Origin: Mesobacillus subterraneus
GTDB taxonomy: Bacteria; Bacillota; Bacilli; Bacillales; Cytobacillaceae
Direction: 5' to 3'
DNA length: 64,000 nucleotides
NCBI RefSeq assembly: GCF_003937825.1
Contig: NZ_RSFW01000002.1
Span: 290,317 to 354,316 of the forward strand
Shown here: piece by piece, positions 35,438-44,317 of the stretch
Layout of the letters: each line of letters opens with the position of its first letter
Numbering within the stretch: position 1 is the first letter of the stretch
The notes under the pieces: model-generated
Seen by the model: the letters and a program-made list of their open reading frames with translations, nothing else
Database searches by the model: none
Told to the model about the DNA's origin: nothing
Position numbers and translations under genes: made by a program

Positions 35438-36001
35438 TCAATGCTGGTGATGCTGCCCTTGCCCTTTCTGTAAATCGTTGACCCAGTTGTATCCTAACTG
35501 GCTTCCGGCAATAAGATAGATTGTCAGAATGGCCAGCAGCAGACCAGGCTTGACGAAGTCTGATTTAGATTTTACAGAGGATTCCTTCCTGGAAAGGATG
35601 TTAAAAAGGAATAAGCCTGATAAAGAAATGGTCAAGAAAATATTAACGAGAATAAGTGTCTGATGGGGAGGGATCATCTCACCCAGCATTGCCCCCATCA
35701 TACCGCCCATCATACCAGCCATCATTCCTTCGATCGCCGCAGATGTGCTGAACATGAAACCTATCAGGGTCCCGCTTAAAACGGCAATCAACATGGCAAG
35801 AAGTGTAGATAGGAATAAACTGCCTTGAAACACTGTGCCAAGCAGAATCCCGCTTGTTAAGCCTATATTCATCCCTATATACATGGAAATCATCATACCG
35901 GCCATGCCGGCAAGCTGTTTTTTGTACCATACTGCAAAAATGGCTGATAACAAGAGCAGTACCCCAAGTGAAAAAAAGACAAAAAGATTGTACAGGAACA
36001 T
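35438..36001 (-). CDS. Met/Gly-rich polytopic membrane protein with His tail
   Basis: A 187-residue protein with about five hydrophobic segments. The central stretch (about residues 88-112) is very Met/Gly-rich (MMAGMMGGMMGAMLGEM), and the C-terminus ends GQHHQH. This composition suggests metal contact, perhaps copper, but no family is recognised. The start is ATG 36001 with AAAGGAGGT eight bases upstream. A 57-base N-terminal extension lacks a site. Confidence 0.7.
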   Translation of the reverse strand: MFLYNLFVFFSLGVLLLLSAIFAVWYKKQLAGMAGMMISMYIGMNIGLTSGILLGTVFQGSLFLSTLLAMLIAVLSGTLIGFMFSTSAAIEGMMAGMMGGMMGAMLGEMIPPHQTLILVNIFLTISLSGLFLFNILSRKESSVKSKSDFVKPGLLLAILTIYLIAGSQLGYNWVNDLQKGQGQHHQH

Positions 36002-36118
36002 GGTCAACCTCCTTTTCACCATCATATGAAAAAGGAAGACAACCAATGCGGAAATCAAGTCAGATAATGATAAAGAGCCCCAAAAATGTATTTTGGAGCA
36101 AGCTTTTATGATCCATAG

Positions 36119-36598
36119 TCACCCCGTAAGCTTTGGCCAATTGTTGTGCCGGATGACTTTGTAAATGGCCAGGCCGTCACTGTAATTTCCGTTCCCATAA
36201 TCAACTGGAACTAAAGAAAAGGTCGCGAGCCAAACCGAAAAGTAGGAATAACGGACAAAAATGTCATGCGGTTCGAGTACTCCATAGGAAATGAGAAGGT
36301 TAAGCAATAATACCGAACCAAGGTTGAAAATGACTCCTCCAGCATGGACGAGAAAATGGGTAAGGCGATTGTTGAATTTTAACTCTTCATATTCACAAAA
36401 TGCGTCCAAGAAATACATGGAATTTAAACTAAAGGGTCCTGTCTTGATAATTCTTTTTCCTCTGCCAAGGGAAAAGCTGAATTTTCCGCCGAATAACCAG
36501 GCGAAAAAAGAGTGTCCCAATTCATGCACGAACGATACAAAAGGATAAATGAACAAAAGGGCTAAAAGAAAACCCAAGAAGTCTGAAAAGCCAAACAT
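36119..36598 (-). CDS. M50-like (site-2 protease type) membrane metallopeptidase
   Basis: A 159-residue membrane protein with the zinc motif HELGH at residues 25-29 within a hydrophobic segment. Near the C-terminus is VPVDYGNGNYSDG, which resembles the NPxPxxxxDG ligand motif of M50 proteases in degenerate form. The domain is short for a site-2 protease. Activity is likely but not certain. ATG 36598 follows AAGGAGGG. Confidence 0.7.
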   Translation of the reverse strand: MFGFSDFLGFLLALLFIYPFVSFVHELGHSFFAWLFGGKFSFSLGRGKRIIKTGPFSLNSMYFLDAFCEYEELKFNNRLTHFLVHAGGVIFNLGSVLLLNLLISYGVLEPHDIFVRYSYFSVWLATFSLVPVDYGNGNYSDGLAIYKVIRHNNWPKLTG

Positions 36599-36758
36599 AA
36601 CTCAGATCCCTCCTTGGCTTATTATGAATCAATGTACAGGTTTTACCCCATGCTATAGCATATAAACGAGGTTTCATTCTGTAAATGTTTTCATGGTGGA
36701 TTTTTGTTTTCCAAGTTTTCCAGTGACTGTTTTTGTTGGGTTTTCTTATGATGATCAT

Positions 36759-36797
36759 AAAAAAACAGCTTGCAGACTGTAGTCTAGCAAGCTGTTT
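36759..36797 (-). terminator. Terminator after the FdhF-like gene
   Basis: AAACAGCTTGC/GCAAGCTGTTT is an 11-bp stem with a 13-base loop. On the minus strand it is followed by TTTTTT. Confidence 0.88.
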
Positions 36798-36806
36798 CCA
36801 TCCCTT

Positions 36807-39167
36807 TTAAGCAGGGGAGTCAAGTTCGTCGTCTTCAATTCTTCTTTCTTGATGCTCTACATCCTTGCGAGCATTGAAGCGGTCGGCTTTTTCAAGTGTA
36901 ACCGTGATGTTGTAATCTGGGATTCCGGCAAACTTCTCATAGCGTCCTCTTGGCAGCAGGAAGTTTCCTTCCGGGAAATGGACCTGGACGTTCCCTCTGG
37001 AAATGTCCACAAACTTCGCTCTGCCCTGGAATACACCGAATCCATTGTAAAGGACAATCCCTTCACCTTCAGCAATGCTAAGGTCCTGGGCATCATCTGC
37101 ATTCATGAGCACATCATATCGGCCAGCCCCGTTTAGCGGGTCCACTTCGTTGTAGACCATGGAGTTGAATTGCTTGCCGCGTCGTGAGGTAACAATGAAT
37201 TGGCCTTCCTTTTTCCCGAGTTCAGGAATATCAACAGGAATCAGATGTCCCTTGCCATCAGGGGTAGGGCAGATGCCATCTTCACATAACCACGCTCCGC
37301 CCCACTGGAAGACATCTCCAGCTTTTTCAAGGTGTTGGATTCCATCGTAGTTAGGGTTTGCTGCAGCGATTTCATTCCTGATTTCCTGTGCGTCCTTGAA
37401 ATCCACCAGATGTGCTGTTTCTGGCTTAACTCGCTTTGCCAGGTCAATATAAATCTTCCATTCCGCCTTTGCTTCTTCGACTTGGTTCTTATTTCCTTCA
37501 ATTTCAGGACTGAAATAAACCATACGCTCTGTAGAAGTGGAGGTTCCGCCGCCTTCTTGTTCGTATCGTGTTTTAGCAGGAAGGAGGATGACGGCTTCTT
37601 TCGCATCAACAAGAGTGGAAGTATTTAATATGATATCCTGATGCACTCGAATTTCGAGCTGTGATAATGCTTTTTCCACGAAGTTTGGATCTGGCATGGT
37701 TTCGAGGAAGTTTCCGCCTGAAAGGTAATACATCTTGATCTTTCGCTCGTGGTCTTCAGGCAGCAGGATATTTTCAAGAGTGACTCCTACGATGTCACCT
37801 TGCCATTTTGGCAATTCAAATCCCCATAGGTCTTCAATGCGCTTTATATTCTCTCCATAAAAATCCCCGCCAGGAAGGACGAAAGGATCCGCTCCCATTT
37901 CACCGCTTCCCTGAACAGAAGAGTGGCCGCGGAAGGGCATTAAACCAGCATGCTTTCGGCCCAGATGACCTCGAAGCAGAGCAAGGTTTGCCACTTGAGA
38001 AATGTTGTCGGTTGCGAATGAATGCATTGTGAGTCCAAGCGCCCAGGCATATACAGCATTCTTACTGTTGGCAAGCAGTTCTGCCAATTCAATAATGCGC
38101 TCTTTGGATACTCCTGAAGAAGCTGCGATATCTTCCCAGGAATGTTCCGTCACCTTTGCTTTTAATTCTTCGTAGCCATTTACATGCTTTTCTACAAAGT
38201 CATGATTGATGGCAGAACCGTGCATGCTTTCCTCCATATCAAACCAATGCTTCATGATTCCATGCATGAAAGCGATATCGCCACCGATATTGACCTGATA
38301 GAAATCATCTGCGATTTTCGTGCCAAACAGGGCAGACTCTGGATTTGAAGGTATCCAGTATTTATCCATCGCAGGTTCTTTATATGGGTTGATGACGATG
38401 ATTTTTGTTCCCTTTTTCTTTGCTTCGAGCATATATTTTGATGAAACAGGTGAGCTGTTTGATGCCACGCTTCCCCAGAACAATAAGACATCGGTGCCAA
38501 TCCAGTCCTGGTAATTTGAAGTTGATGCCCCAACCCCAATCGAACGCTTCAATGCTGTTTTAGATGGGGAGTGGCAAATCCGGCTGGCATTGTCAATATT
38601 ATTCGTACCAAGGAATCGGGTTACTTTTCCTGCTACATAATAAGATTCATTTGTGATTCCGCGGCTTGTTAAGTAAAAGGCATACTGTTTTGGGTCAAGC
38701 TTTTTCATTTTCCCGGCAATCATGTCCATCGCCTCGTCCCAGGTAATACGAGAAAACTTTCTTTCGCCTTTTCTGCGGATCATAGGGTAGGGGATACGGC
38801 CTAGTTTACGCAATTCAGTGCTGTCATATTTTCTGAGTTCATCAATATCTGCGTGCAGGATTTCAGGTTTGATCGCTCCGATCGTATTCAGACGGAGAAC
38901 GTTTAATCGAGTTGTACAAATATGCGGGCCAGTCAAGGTCTGATCGTGAAGACCGGATACCCCAAGTGCACAACCGTCACACACACCTTTCGTGAGAATA
39001 TTGGCCGCGTAGCCAAAATTATCTTTATTGTCCCAAAGGGTTTTTACAGTGTCCCTGATATGTTTAGGCTTTACCTTCCCGAGACCGAACGGGATGGGAC
39101 TTACCCAATGCTCTGGGGCCGGCATAGCCGATTTTTTCTGTGGTCCTGGATGTATTGTTTTTCCCAC
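36807..39167 (-). CDS. FdhF/YdeP-family molybdopterin oxidoreductase
   Basis: A 786-residue molybdopterin-dependent oxidoreductase related to the formate dehydrogenase alpha subunit. N-terminal C63-x2-C66 (VCDGCALG) and C84 resemble a reduced iron-sulphur site lacking the usual C-x2-C-x3-C spacing. C198 in SRICHSPS aligns with the Sec/Cys that ligates molybdenum in formate dehydrogenase. The start is a GTG at 39167 with GGGAGTG upstream. The substrate of the YdeP branch is not established. Nearby fdhD and a formate/oxalate-type transporter support a formate-related role. Confidence 0.9.
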   Translation of the reverse strand: MGKTIHPGPQKKSAMPAPEHWVSPIPFGLGKVKPKHIRDTVKTLWDNKDNFGYAANILTKGVCDGCALGVSGLHDQTLTGPHICTTRLNVLRLNTIGAIKPEILHADIDELRKYDSTELRKLGRIPYPMIRRKGERKFSRITWDEAMDMIAGKMKKLDPKQYAFYLTSRGITNESYYVAGKVTRFLGTNNIDNASRICHSPSKTALKRSIGVGASTSNYQDWIGTDVLLFWGSVASNSSPVSSKYMLEAKKKGTKIIVINPYKEPAMDKYWIPSNPESALFGTKIADDFYQVNIGGDIAFMHGIMKHWFDMEESMHGSAINHDFVEKHVNGYEELKAKVTEHSWEDIAASSGVSKERIIELAELLANSKNAVYAWALGLTMHSFATDNISQVANLALLRGHLGRKHAGLMPFRGHSSVQGSGEMGADPFVLPGGDFYGENIKRIEDLWGFELPKWQGDIVGVTLENILLPEDHERKIKMYYLSGGNFLETMPDPNFVEKALSQLEIRVHQDIILNTSTLVDAKEAVILLPAKTRYEQEGGGTSTSTERMVYFSPEIEGNKNQVEEAKAEWKIYIDLAKRVKPETAHLVDFKDAQEIRNEIAAANPNYDGIQHLEKAGDVFQWGGAWLCEDGICPTPDGKGHLIPVDIPELGKKEGQFIVTSRRGKQFNSMVYNEVDPLNGAGRYDVLMNADDAQDLSIAEGEGIVLYNGFGVFQGRAKFVDISRGNVQVHFPEGNFLLPRGRYEKFAGIPDYNITVTLEKADRFNARKDVEHQERRIEDDELDSPA

Positions 39168-39202
39168 TCTATAACACTCCCATTACGAAATCTTTAAGTC
39201 CA

Positions 39203-39255
39203 TTAAAAAACCACCGTAAACCTGGAGCGATTGCTTCAGGTTTTTAACGGTGGTT
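39203..39255 (-). terminator. Terminator between the DUF2294 and FdhF-like genes
   Basis: AACCACCGT/ACGGTGGTT with inner AAACCTG/CAGGTTT pairing is followed on the minus strand by TTTTTTA. Thus the FdhF-like gene needs its own promoter or read-through. Confidence 0.85.
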
Positions 39256-39288
39256 AGTCTTTAGCAGGTTCGCTGCCAAGTGCCATAC

Positions 39289-39651
39289 CTATTCGCTGCA
39301 AAATTTTGCTTGTATATCCTCGTCGAAAACGAAGATCGACATACCGAAATCACGGTCTATATCTATATCCACAAAGAGTTCGACAAGTTTGCAGCCGAGG
39401 AATTCTTCCATTTCTACCGGTGGGTTTTTCCGGTACATTTCTTTCACCATTTCAGTTCGTGCTGCTCTTAATGCCTGTTTACCTTCATTTGCTGAAGCGA
39501 TAAACTTCTCGACTGGTGAAAGATTGCCTTCCATTTCACAAATAGCCCACTTTTTGCAAAACGTCGTTGTAATTTTGCTCGGGCCTTTACCCATGTGTTT
39601 TTTGCGGAAGGAGCGTACTATATTGCTGAACTCTGCCTCGTATTTATTCAT
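39289..39651 (-). CDS. DUF2294 (MpsC-like) protein
   Basis: A 120-residue soluble protein of the DUF2294 family, which I recall as also named MpsC after a membrane-potential-generating system. Visible family features are the GKGPSKITTTF and LVELFVDIDIDRDFGMSIF segments. Function here is unknown. ATG 39651 has AGGAGG upstream. It lies between the FdhF-like gene and the OFA transporter on the same strand. Confidence 0.75.
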   Translation of the reverse strand: MNKYEAEFSNIVRSFRKKHMGKGPSKITTTFCKKWAICEMEGNLSPVEKFIASANEGKQALRAARTEMVKEMYRKNPPVEMEEFLGCKLVELFVDIDIDRDFGMSIFVFDEDIQAKFCSE

Positions 39652-39723
39652 GATATCCTCCTGCCAATATACAGGCTATAAGATGATTGGTATTTTACCA
39701 TACGATCAGGCAATAAAAAAGAA

Positions 39724-40986
39724 TTATCCAGCCAATCTTTCACTCGCTTCATTTTGCTTGCGCAGTTTTTGGATGTCACGTCGGATCAGAATGGAGACCA
39801 CGAGGGCAACAACGAAAAGCCCGCTGAAGAAAGTCAAGCTTGTTCCATAGCTTCCGGTAGTGTCTTTCATCCAGGCAGCGAACATTGGACCAGCCAATCC
39901 TGCAGCAGCCCATGCAGTCAAAATATAGCCGTGAATGGCACCAAGCTGCTTTGTTCCAAACATATCACCAATGAAAGCAGGAATCGCAGCAAAGCCTCCG
40001 CCGTACATTGTATAAACTATAGCAAGCATGATTTGGAACAGAAATGCTTCCTTCGTATGAGGCAGCAGCATGAATAATATAATCTGTGACGCAAAGAAAA
40101 TCGTATAAGTATTCGGTCGGCCGATATAGTCGGAAATGGAAGCCCAGGCAATCCGGCCAAAGCCGTTGAAGAGACCTAAAACGCCAACGAGTGCTGCTGC
40201 TTCTGCAGTAGTAAGCCCAATGCTCTCTTCTGCTAATGGCTTTGCAGCTGAAAGAATTGCGATCCCACAAGTGACATTAATGAATAGCATCACCCATAAA
40301 TAGTAAAAGCGTGAAGTTTTAATCGCTTCATTCGCTGTCAGCTGTGAAAGATCTTTCTGGACTTTTACTTTTCCGGACTGTGTTTTTTCCTTGAAGCCAT
40401 TTGGAACCCAATCTACAGGCGGCTTTTCCAGATATAGTGACGATGCTGTCATGATGATGAAATAGGCAGCACCTAAAATATAAAATGTATTTGCGGTACC
40501 GACAGACTTAATCAGTGAATCCATGATTGGACTGCTGATTGCTGCTGCAAACCCGAATCCCATGATTGCAAGACCTGTAGCAAGTCCTCTGCGGTCAGGG
40601 AACCATTTCACCAGTGTGGAGACTGGGGCGATGTAACCAACTCCAAGCCCGATGCCGCCTAACACACCGTATGTAATATACAATAATGGCAATGATCCAA
40701 GGTTGACTGCAAGGCCTGAGCCTAAGATTCCAGCTCCGAAAAATCCTGCAGCAAGAAGGCCGGCTTTTCTTGGTCCGTGCTTTTCAACGAAATGGCCAAG
40801 GAAGGCAGCGGATAATCCTAAAAACAGGATTGCAAGGCTGAAGGTAAATTGAACTTGCTTTGATGTCCAGCCGAATTCCTCAATCAACGGATTTGTGAAG
40901 TTACTCCAGGCGTATACCGATCCAATGGAAATATGAATTCCCACTGCCGATGCAGCAATAAGCCATCGGTTCTTCGTCTTTTTCAT
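39724..40986 (-). CDS. OFA-family MFS transporter (oxalate/formate antiporter type)
   Basis: A 420-residue major facilitator protein with twelve hydrophobic helices. The HISIGSVYAWSNF start and TLVKWFPDRRGLATGLAIMGFG are signatures of the OFA (oxalate/formate antiporter) family. The Gly-rich helices GILGGIGLGVGY are typical. Substrate is probably formate, oxalate or another small acid. ATG 40986 has AAAGGGGA nine bases upstream, and the frame extends 36 bases further without a site. Confidence 0.9.
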   Translation of the reverse strand: MKKTKNRWLIAASAVGIHISIGSVYAWSNFTNPLIEEFGWTSKQVQFTFSLAILFLGLSAAFLGHFVEKHGPRKAGLLAAGFFGAGILGSGLAVNLGSLPLLYITYGVLGGIGLGVGYIAPVSTLVKWFPDRRGLATGLAIMGFGFAAAISSPIMDSLIKSVGTANTFYILGAAYFIIMTASSLYLEKPPVDWVPNGFKEKTQSGKVKVQKDLSQLTANEAIKTSRFYYLWVMLFINVTCGIAILSAAKPLAEESIGLTTAEAAALVGVLGLFNGFGRIAWASISDYIGRPNTYTIFFASQIILFMLLPHTKEAFLFQIMLAIVYTMYGGGFAAIPAFIGDMFGTKQLGAIHGYILTAWAAAGLAGPMFAAWMKDTTGSYGTSLTFFSGLFVVALVVSILIRRDIQKLRKQNEASERLAG

Positions 40987-41059
40987 GCTTAATTCCCCTT
41001 TACTATTTGTTTGTTTCGTCAATGACAGTGATTGAGTTTCATAGAATCACTGAACTGGT

Positions 41060-41200
41060 GAATCCTGTTCGGTATGAATCCTGTTGGCAATCTTAAGGAC
41101 AGCTGAATCATTCTCAAGAAACAGAAAACCGCCAATCTTCCCAAACCCCGTTAAAACGGACTTTGACCGAAAGATTGACGGTTAGCAATAAGCAGGATTC
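41060..41200. promoter_or_regulatory. Structured region upstream of fdhD and the OFA gene
   Basis: The 472-base divergent spacer (40987-41458) contains nested inverted repeats: GAATCCTG (two copies at 41060 and 41076) pairs with CAGGATTC at 41193-41200; ACCGCCAATCTT at 41128-41139 pairs with AAGATTGACGGT at 41171-41182 (one mismatch); and CCGTT/AACGG forms the tip at 41148-41159. A second CAATCTT copy at 41087 could compete. Reading direction is unknown. I cannot match it to a known riboswitch. Confidence 0.45.
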
Positions 41201-41458
41201 GCTACTTACGGACCAACAGTTAATCGCTTTCATTTCCGAAACCATCTTAACCGAAGACAGGGTCGCTATCTCGTATCAAAATGTGTCAGAATTGTGAACT
41301 ACAAAAAATCTTATCATTTCCCAAATACACTTGCAATACCCTTTAGCATTGCTAAATTAATTTTTCACTATGTCGGTGTTGTAAATTTTTCTTGTGAAAA
41401 TGAAAATAGTATGTTTAGATTTTACTATTCTCAATTTCTTAAGGTTAAGGTGAGGGCA

Positions 41459-42247
41459 ATGTTGGAAAATATGAGCGAAAAATATAGCATCACAAAATAT
41501 CAGGATGGGCAGTTTTTGGATGTAGAAGATTTTATCGTGAATGAATTCCCGTTGACGATATATGTCAATGACCTGGAGTTCGCCACCATGGTTTGCACTC
41601 CAACACATTTTGAAGAAATGGTCGTCGGCTTTCTGGCATCTGAAGGGTTAATCCGCTCTTACAATGATATACATTCACTGAGCATCGATGAAAGCAGGGG
41701 ATATGCCTACGTAATGTTGAAAGTGAATATGACCACGAACCAGGAGTATTATTCAAAGCGTTTCATAGGTTCATGCTGCGGGAAAAGCAGACAATTTTAT
41801 TTTCATAACGATGCGAGAACAGCAAAAACTTCAATGGCAAAAACGACTATTACTGCATCCCAGAGCATTGCACTCATGAATGAGATGCAAAAAAGTTCCA
41901 AAGTGTTCATGGAGACAGGAGGCGTACATAATGCAGCCCTTTGTTCTCCTGATGAAATGCTTGCTGTTCGCACGGATATTGGGCGCCATAATGCCCTTGA
42001 TAAATTATTCGGATATAGCATGATGAACAGAATTCCAGTCCGTGATAAAATCATTGTATTCAGCGGGAGAATCTCCTCAGAGGTCTTGTTAAAAGCGGCG
42101 AAAATAGGAGTCGGAATCGTTCTTTCTAAGTCTGCACCAACAGACCTTGCCATTAAACTTGCGAAGGATTTGAATATAACCGCAGTAGGCTTTATCCGAG
42201 GCAAGTCTTTTAACGTGTACTCATGTCCGGAAAGAATCATAGATTAA
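41459..42247 (+). CDS. fdhD: Formate dehydrogenase accessory sulfurtransferase FdhD
   Basis: Transfers sulphur from cysteine desulphurase to the molybdenum cofactor of formate dehydrogenase. The 262-residue product has the conserved cysteine motif SCCGKS (C106, C107) and TGGVHNAAL, RTDIGRHNALDKLFG and SGRISSEVLLKAAKIG segments. The ATG at 41459 follows AAGGTGAG; earlier in-frame codons to 41294 lack a site. Divergent from the OFA/FdhF cluster, which it probably serves. Confidence 0.94.
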   Translation: MLENMSEKYSITKYQDGQFLDVEDFIVNEFPLTIYVNDLEFATMVCTPTHFEEMVVGFLASEGLIRSYNDIHSLSIDESRGYAYVMLKVNMTTNQEYYSKRFIGSCCGKSRQFYFHNDARTAKTSMAKTTITASQSIALMNEMQKSSKVFMETGGVHNAALCSPDEMLAVRTDIGRHNALDKLFGYSMMNRIPVRDKIIVFSGRISSEVLLKAAKIGVGIVLSKSAPTDLAIKLAKDLNITAVGFIRGKSFNVYSCPERIID

Positions 42248-42301
42248 TGATTATTGATCAGGAAAAACCTAACATGCAGTGATTGCAGGAAAAATTCTAT
42301 A

Positions 42302-42345
42302 CTAAAAAAAGCCGGGTTGCCATCATGGAACCTGGCTTTTTTAGT
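42302..42345 (+). terminator. Terminator after fdhD
   Basis: ACTAAAAAA...TTTTTTAGT with inner AGCC and GGTT/AACC pairing forms a long hairpin with a T run. Confidence 0.88.
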
Positions 42346-42705
42346 ATAATGTAAAACTTTCGGATATTCTGTCGGACATCAAAGAAACGGGAGCATATGA
42401 AAGGATCTGGCGGGAAAAGGGAGGCTCAGCCAGCTGAATCCATGAGAATAGGATATATGCTAGTATATAGTGAATTATCAGATAATTTGCATTTTGAGTG
42501 CATATTACAGGATTGTTACAATTATATTGAATCAAATATTATATGTGCAAGGGGGTCCCGGTCTATTATTTAAAGCTAGCAATCCAGGTGTTTACTCTAT
42601 AAAAAAAACGGGTAAAAGAAGTCAGGGTGCCCACGACATTTTTTTTGTAGGGGTTTTCCATCCAGTCGTATAAATGAAAGAAATATTGAGGGGGAGTTTT
42701 AAAAA
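42346..42705 (+). promoter_or_regulatory. Leader of the amino-acid ABC transporter
   Basis: A 360-base gene-free stretch. TTGTTA at 42513 and TATTAT at 42537 (18-base spacing) are a weak promoter candidate. Downstream a C-rich GGGGGTCCCGG and A/T-rich stretches are visible, but no riboswitch or T-box could be identified. Confidence 0.3.
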
Positions 42706-43497
42706 GTGAAGAAATTTATAACTGTATTCGTGATGATGTTGACCGCGATTGGTCTCCTGGCTGCTTGCGGCAGCGATGAAAAGGCATCCGGCGGTGAAGG
42801 CGGTATGAAATTGGCAAAGGATGGCCAGTTCACTTTTGCTGCATCCGGGGAATTTAAGCCGTTTAGCATTACAAATGGCGAAGGCCAGATGACTGGTTTT
42901 GACATTGATGTTGCAGAAGCAGTGGCAAAGGAACTGGGGCTCGAGCCGAACCAGCAGAAATTTAAGTTTGCCAGTATTGTAGAAGGTGTGAAAACAGGCC
43001 GCTTTGATGCAGCGGTTGCCAGTCATACTATTAACGAAGACCGATTGAAGCATGTCGATTTCTCTACTCCATACTATTATTCCGGTCCACAGATTTTTGT
43101 TAGGCCAGATAGCGACGCTGAAGCGCTGGCTGATTTAGAAGGGAAGGAAATTGCCGTATCCAAAGGGTCGACTTATGCTAAGACAGCAGAAGAAGTGACA
43201 GATAATATTGTGCTTTATGACAGTGACGTAACAGCTCTGGAAGCGTTGGCAAATGGAAGGCACGACGCTGTTATAACGGACTTTATTACAGGAAAAGAAG
43301 CAATGGGAGCCGGTCTTAAACTTGAAGGCAAGGAACTTCTTGGACGTAGCGAGCAAGGTATTGCCGTAGCCAAAGACAACGATGAATTACTGAAGAAAAT
43401 CAACGAAGCATTGGAAACCTTAAGGGAAAATGGAACGTTGAAAAAAATCAGTGAAAATTATTTCGGAGAAGATATCACTGCTGATCCGGAGCAATAA
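42706..43497 (+). CDS. Amino-acid ABC transporter substrate-binding lipoprotein
   Basis: A 263-residue periplasmic-type binding protein of the polar amino acid family (family 3). The signal peptide has lipobox LAAC (C21). The core contains EFKPFSITNGEGQMTGFDIDVAEAVA and FDAAVASHTINEDR segments. Cystine or glutamine-type ligands are typical, but the specificity is not visible. GTG 42706 follows GAGGGGGAG. First gene of an ABC operon with the permease and ATPase downstream. Confidence 0.92.
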   Translation: MKKFITVFVMMLTAIGLLAACGSDEKASGGEGGMKLAKDGQFTFAASGEFKPFSITNGEGQMTGFDIDVAEAVAKELGLEPNQQKFKFASIVEGVKTGRFDAAVASHTINEDRLKHVDFSTPYYYSGPQIFVRPDSDAEALADLEGKEIAVSKGSTYAKTAEEVTDNIVLYDSDVTALEALANGRHDAVITDFITGKEAMGAGLKLEGKELLGRSEQGIAVAKDNDELLKKINEALETLRENGTLKKISENYFGEDITADPEQ

Positions 43498-43510
43498 GTT
43501 GTCAGTTGGG

Positions 43511-43539
43511 ACGAATGTGCGGTATTACTGCACATTCGT
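43511..43539 (+). other. Hairpin between binding-protein and permease genes
   Basis: ACGAATGTGC/GCACATTCGT is a perfect 10-bp stem with a 9-base loop, 13 bases after the stop, followed by a short TTCTGCTT tail. It would favour the binding-protein mRNA over downstream genes. Confidence 0.6.
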
Positions 43540-43645
43540 TTCTGCTTAAACATGCTGTTTTCAGGGTTTTGGATCGCTCATATCAAGAGCTTGCCTGAAC
43601 CCAACAGCCATTTTCGAAAAGAGCTCACAGGGAGTTGAATGTATT

Positions 43646-44305
43646 TTGCCAAGTTTATCGCATGTTATCGAAGTCTTTTTTGACACTTACGATATATTTC
43701 TAAAAGGCATGCTGCTTACCTTGCAGGTTACAGCCGTCTCGATTTTTATTGCTATTTTTATAGGTTTATTGTTTGCCTTTCTTAAGATCTCAGGCATTAA
43801 AATTTTGGAATGGATTGCTAATGCCTATATTTATCTGGTCAGGGGTACTCCGCTGATCGTCCAAATCTTTATCTTCTACTTTGGGATGACAAATTTAAAT
43901 ATGTCTGCATTTTGGGCAGTAGCACTCGGACTCGCTTTCCATAACGGTGCCTACATTGCAGAAATTTTCAGAGGAACGATTCAATCGATAGATAAGGGAC
44001 AAATGGAAGCAGGACGCTCGCTTGGAATGAGCAGGAACCTGACGATGAGAAGAGTCATCCTTCCGCAGGCATTCCGGCGTGCTTTGCCTCCCCTTGGAAA
44101 TCAATTTATCATCGGACTTAAAGATTCTTCATTAGCAGCCTTCATTGGGATGTATGAATTATTCAATGTAGCGACAACAAAAGGAGCAAATGATTTTGAC
44201 AATATGACCTATTTGCTGATTGTTGCTGTTTACTATTTATTCCTGGTTTACTTGATATCTGCTTTGGTAGGACTGCTTGAGAAGAAACTTTCTGTAAGTG
44301 ATTAA
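43646..44305 (+). CDS. Amino-acid ABC transporter permease
   Basis: A 219-residue inner-membrane subunit of the HisM/GlnP type, with about five helices. It contains RGTPLIVQIFIFYFG and the EAA-loop signature EAGRSLGMSRNLTMRRVILPQAFRR. The TTG at 43646 lies 12 bases after an AGGGAG element (long spacing). It ends 12 bases before the ATPase gene. Confidence 0.93.
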   Translation: MPSLSHVIEVFFDTYDIFLKGMLLTLQVTAVSIFIAIFIGLLFAFLKISGIKILEWIANAYIYLVRGTPLIVQIFIFYFGMTNLNMSAFWAVALGLAFHNGAYIAEIFRGTIQSIDKGQMEAGRSLGMSRNLTMRRVILPQAFRRALPPLGNQFIIGLKDSSLAAFIGMYELFNVATTKGANDFDNMTYLLIVAVYYLFLVYLISALVGLLEKKLSVSD

Positions 44306-44317
44306 GGGGGAATTGTT

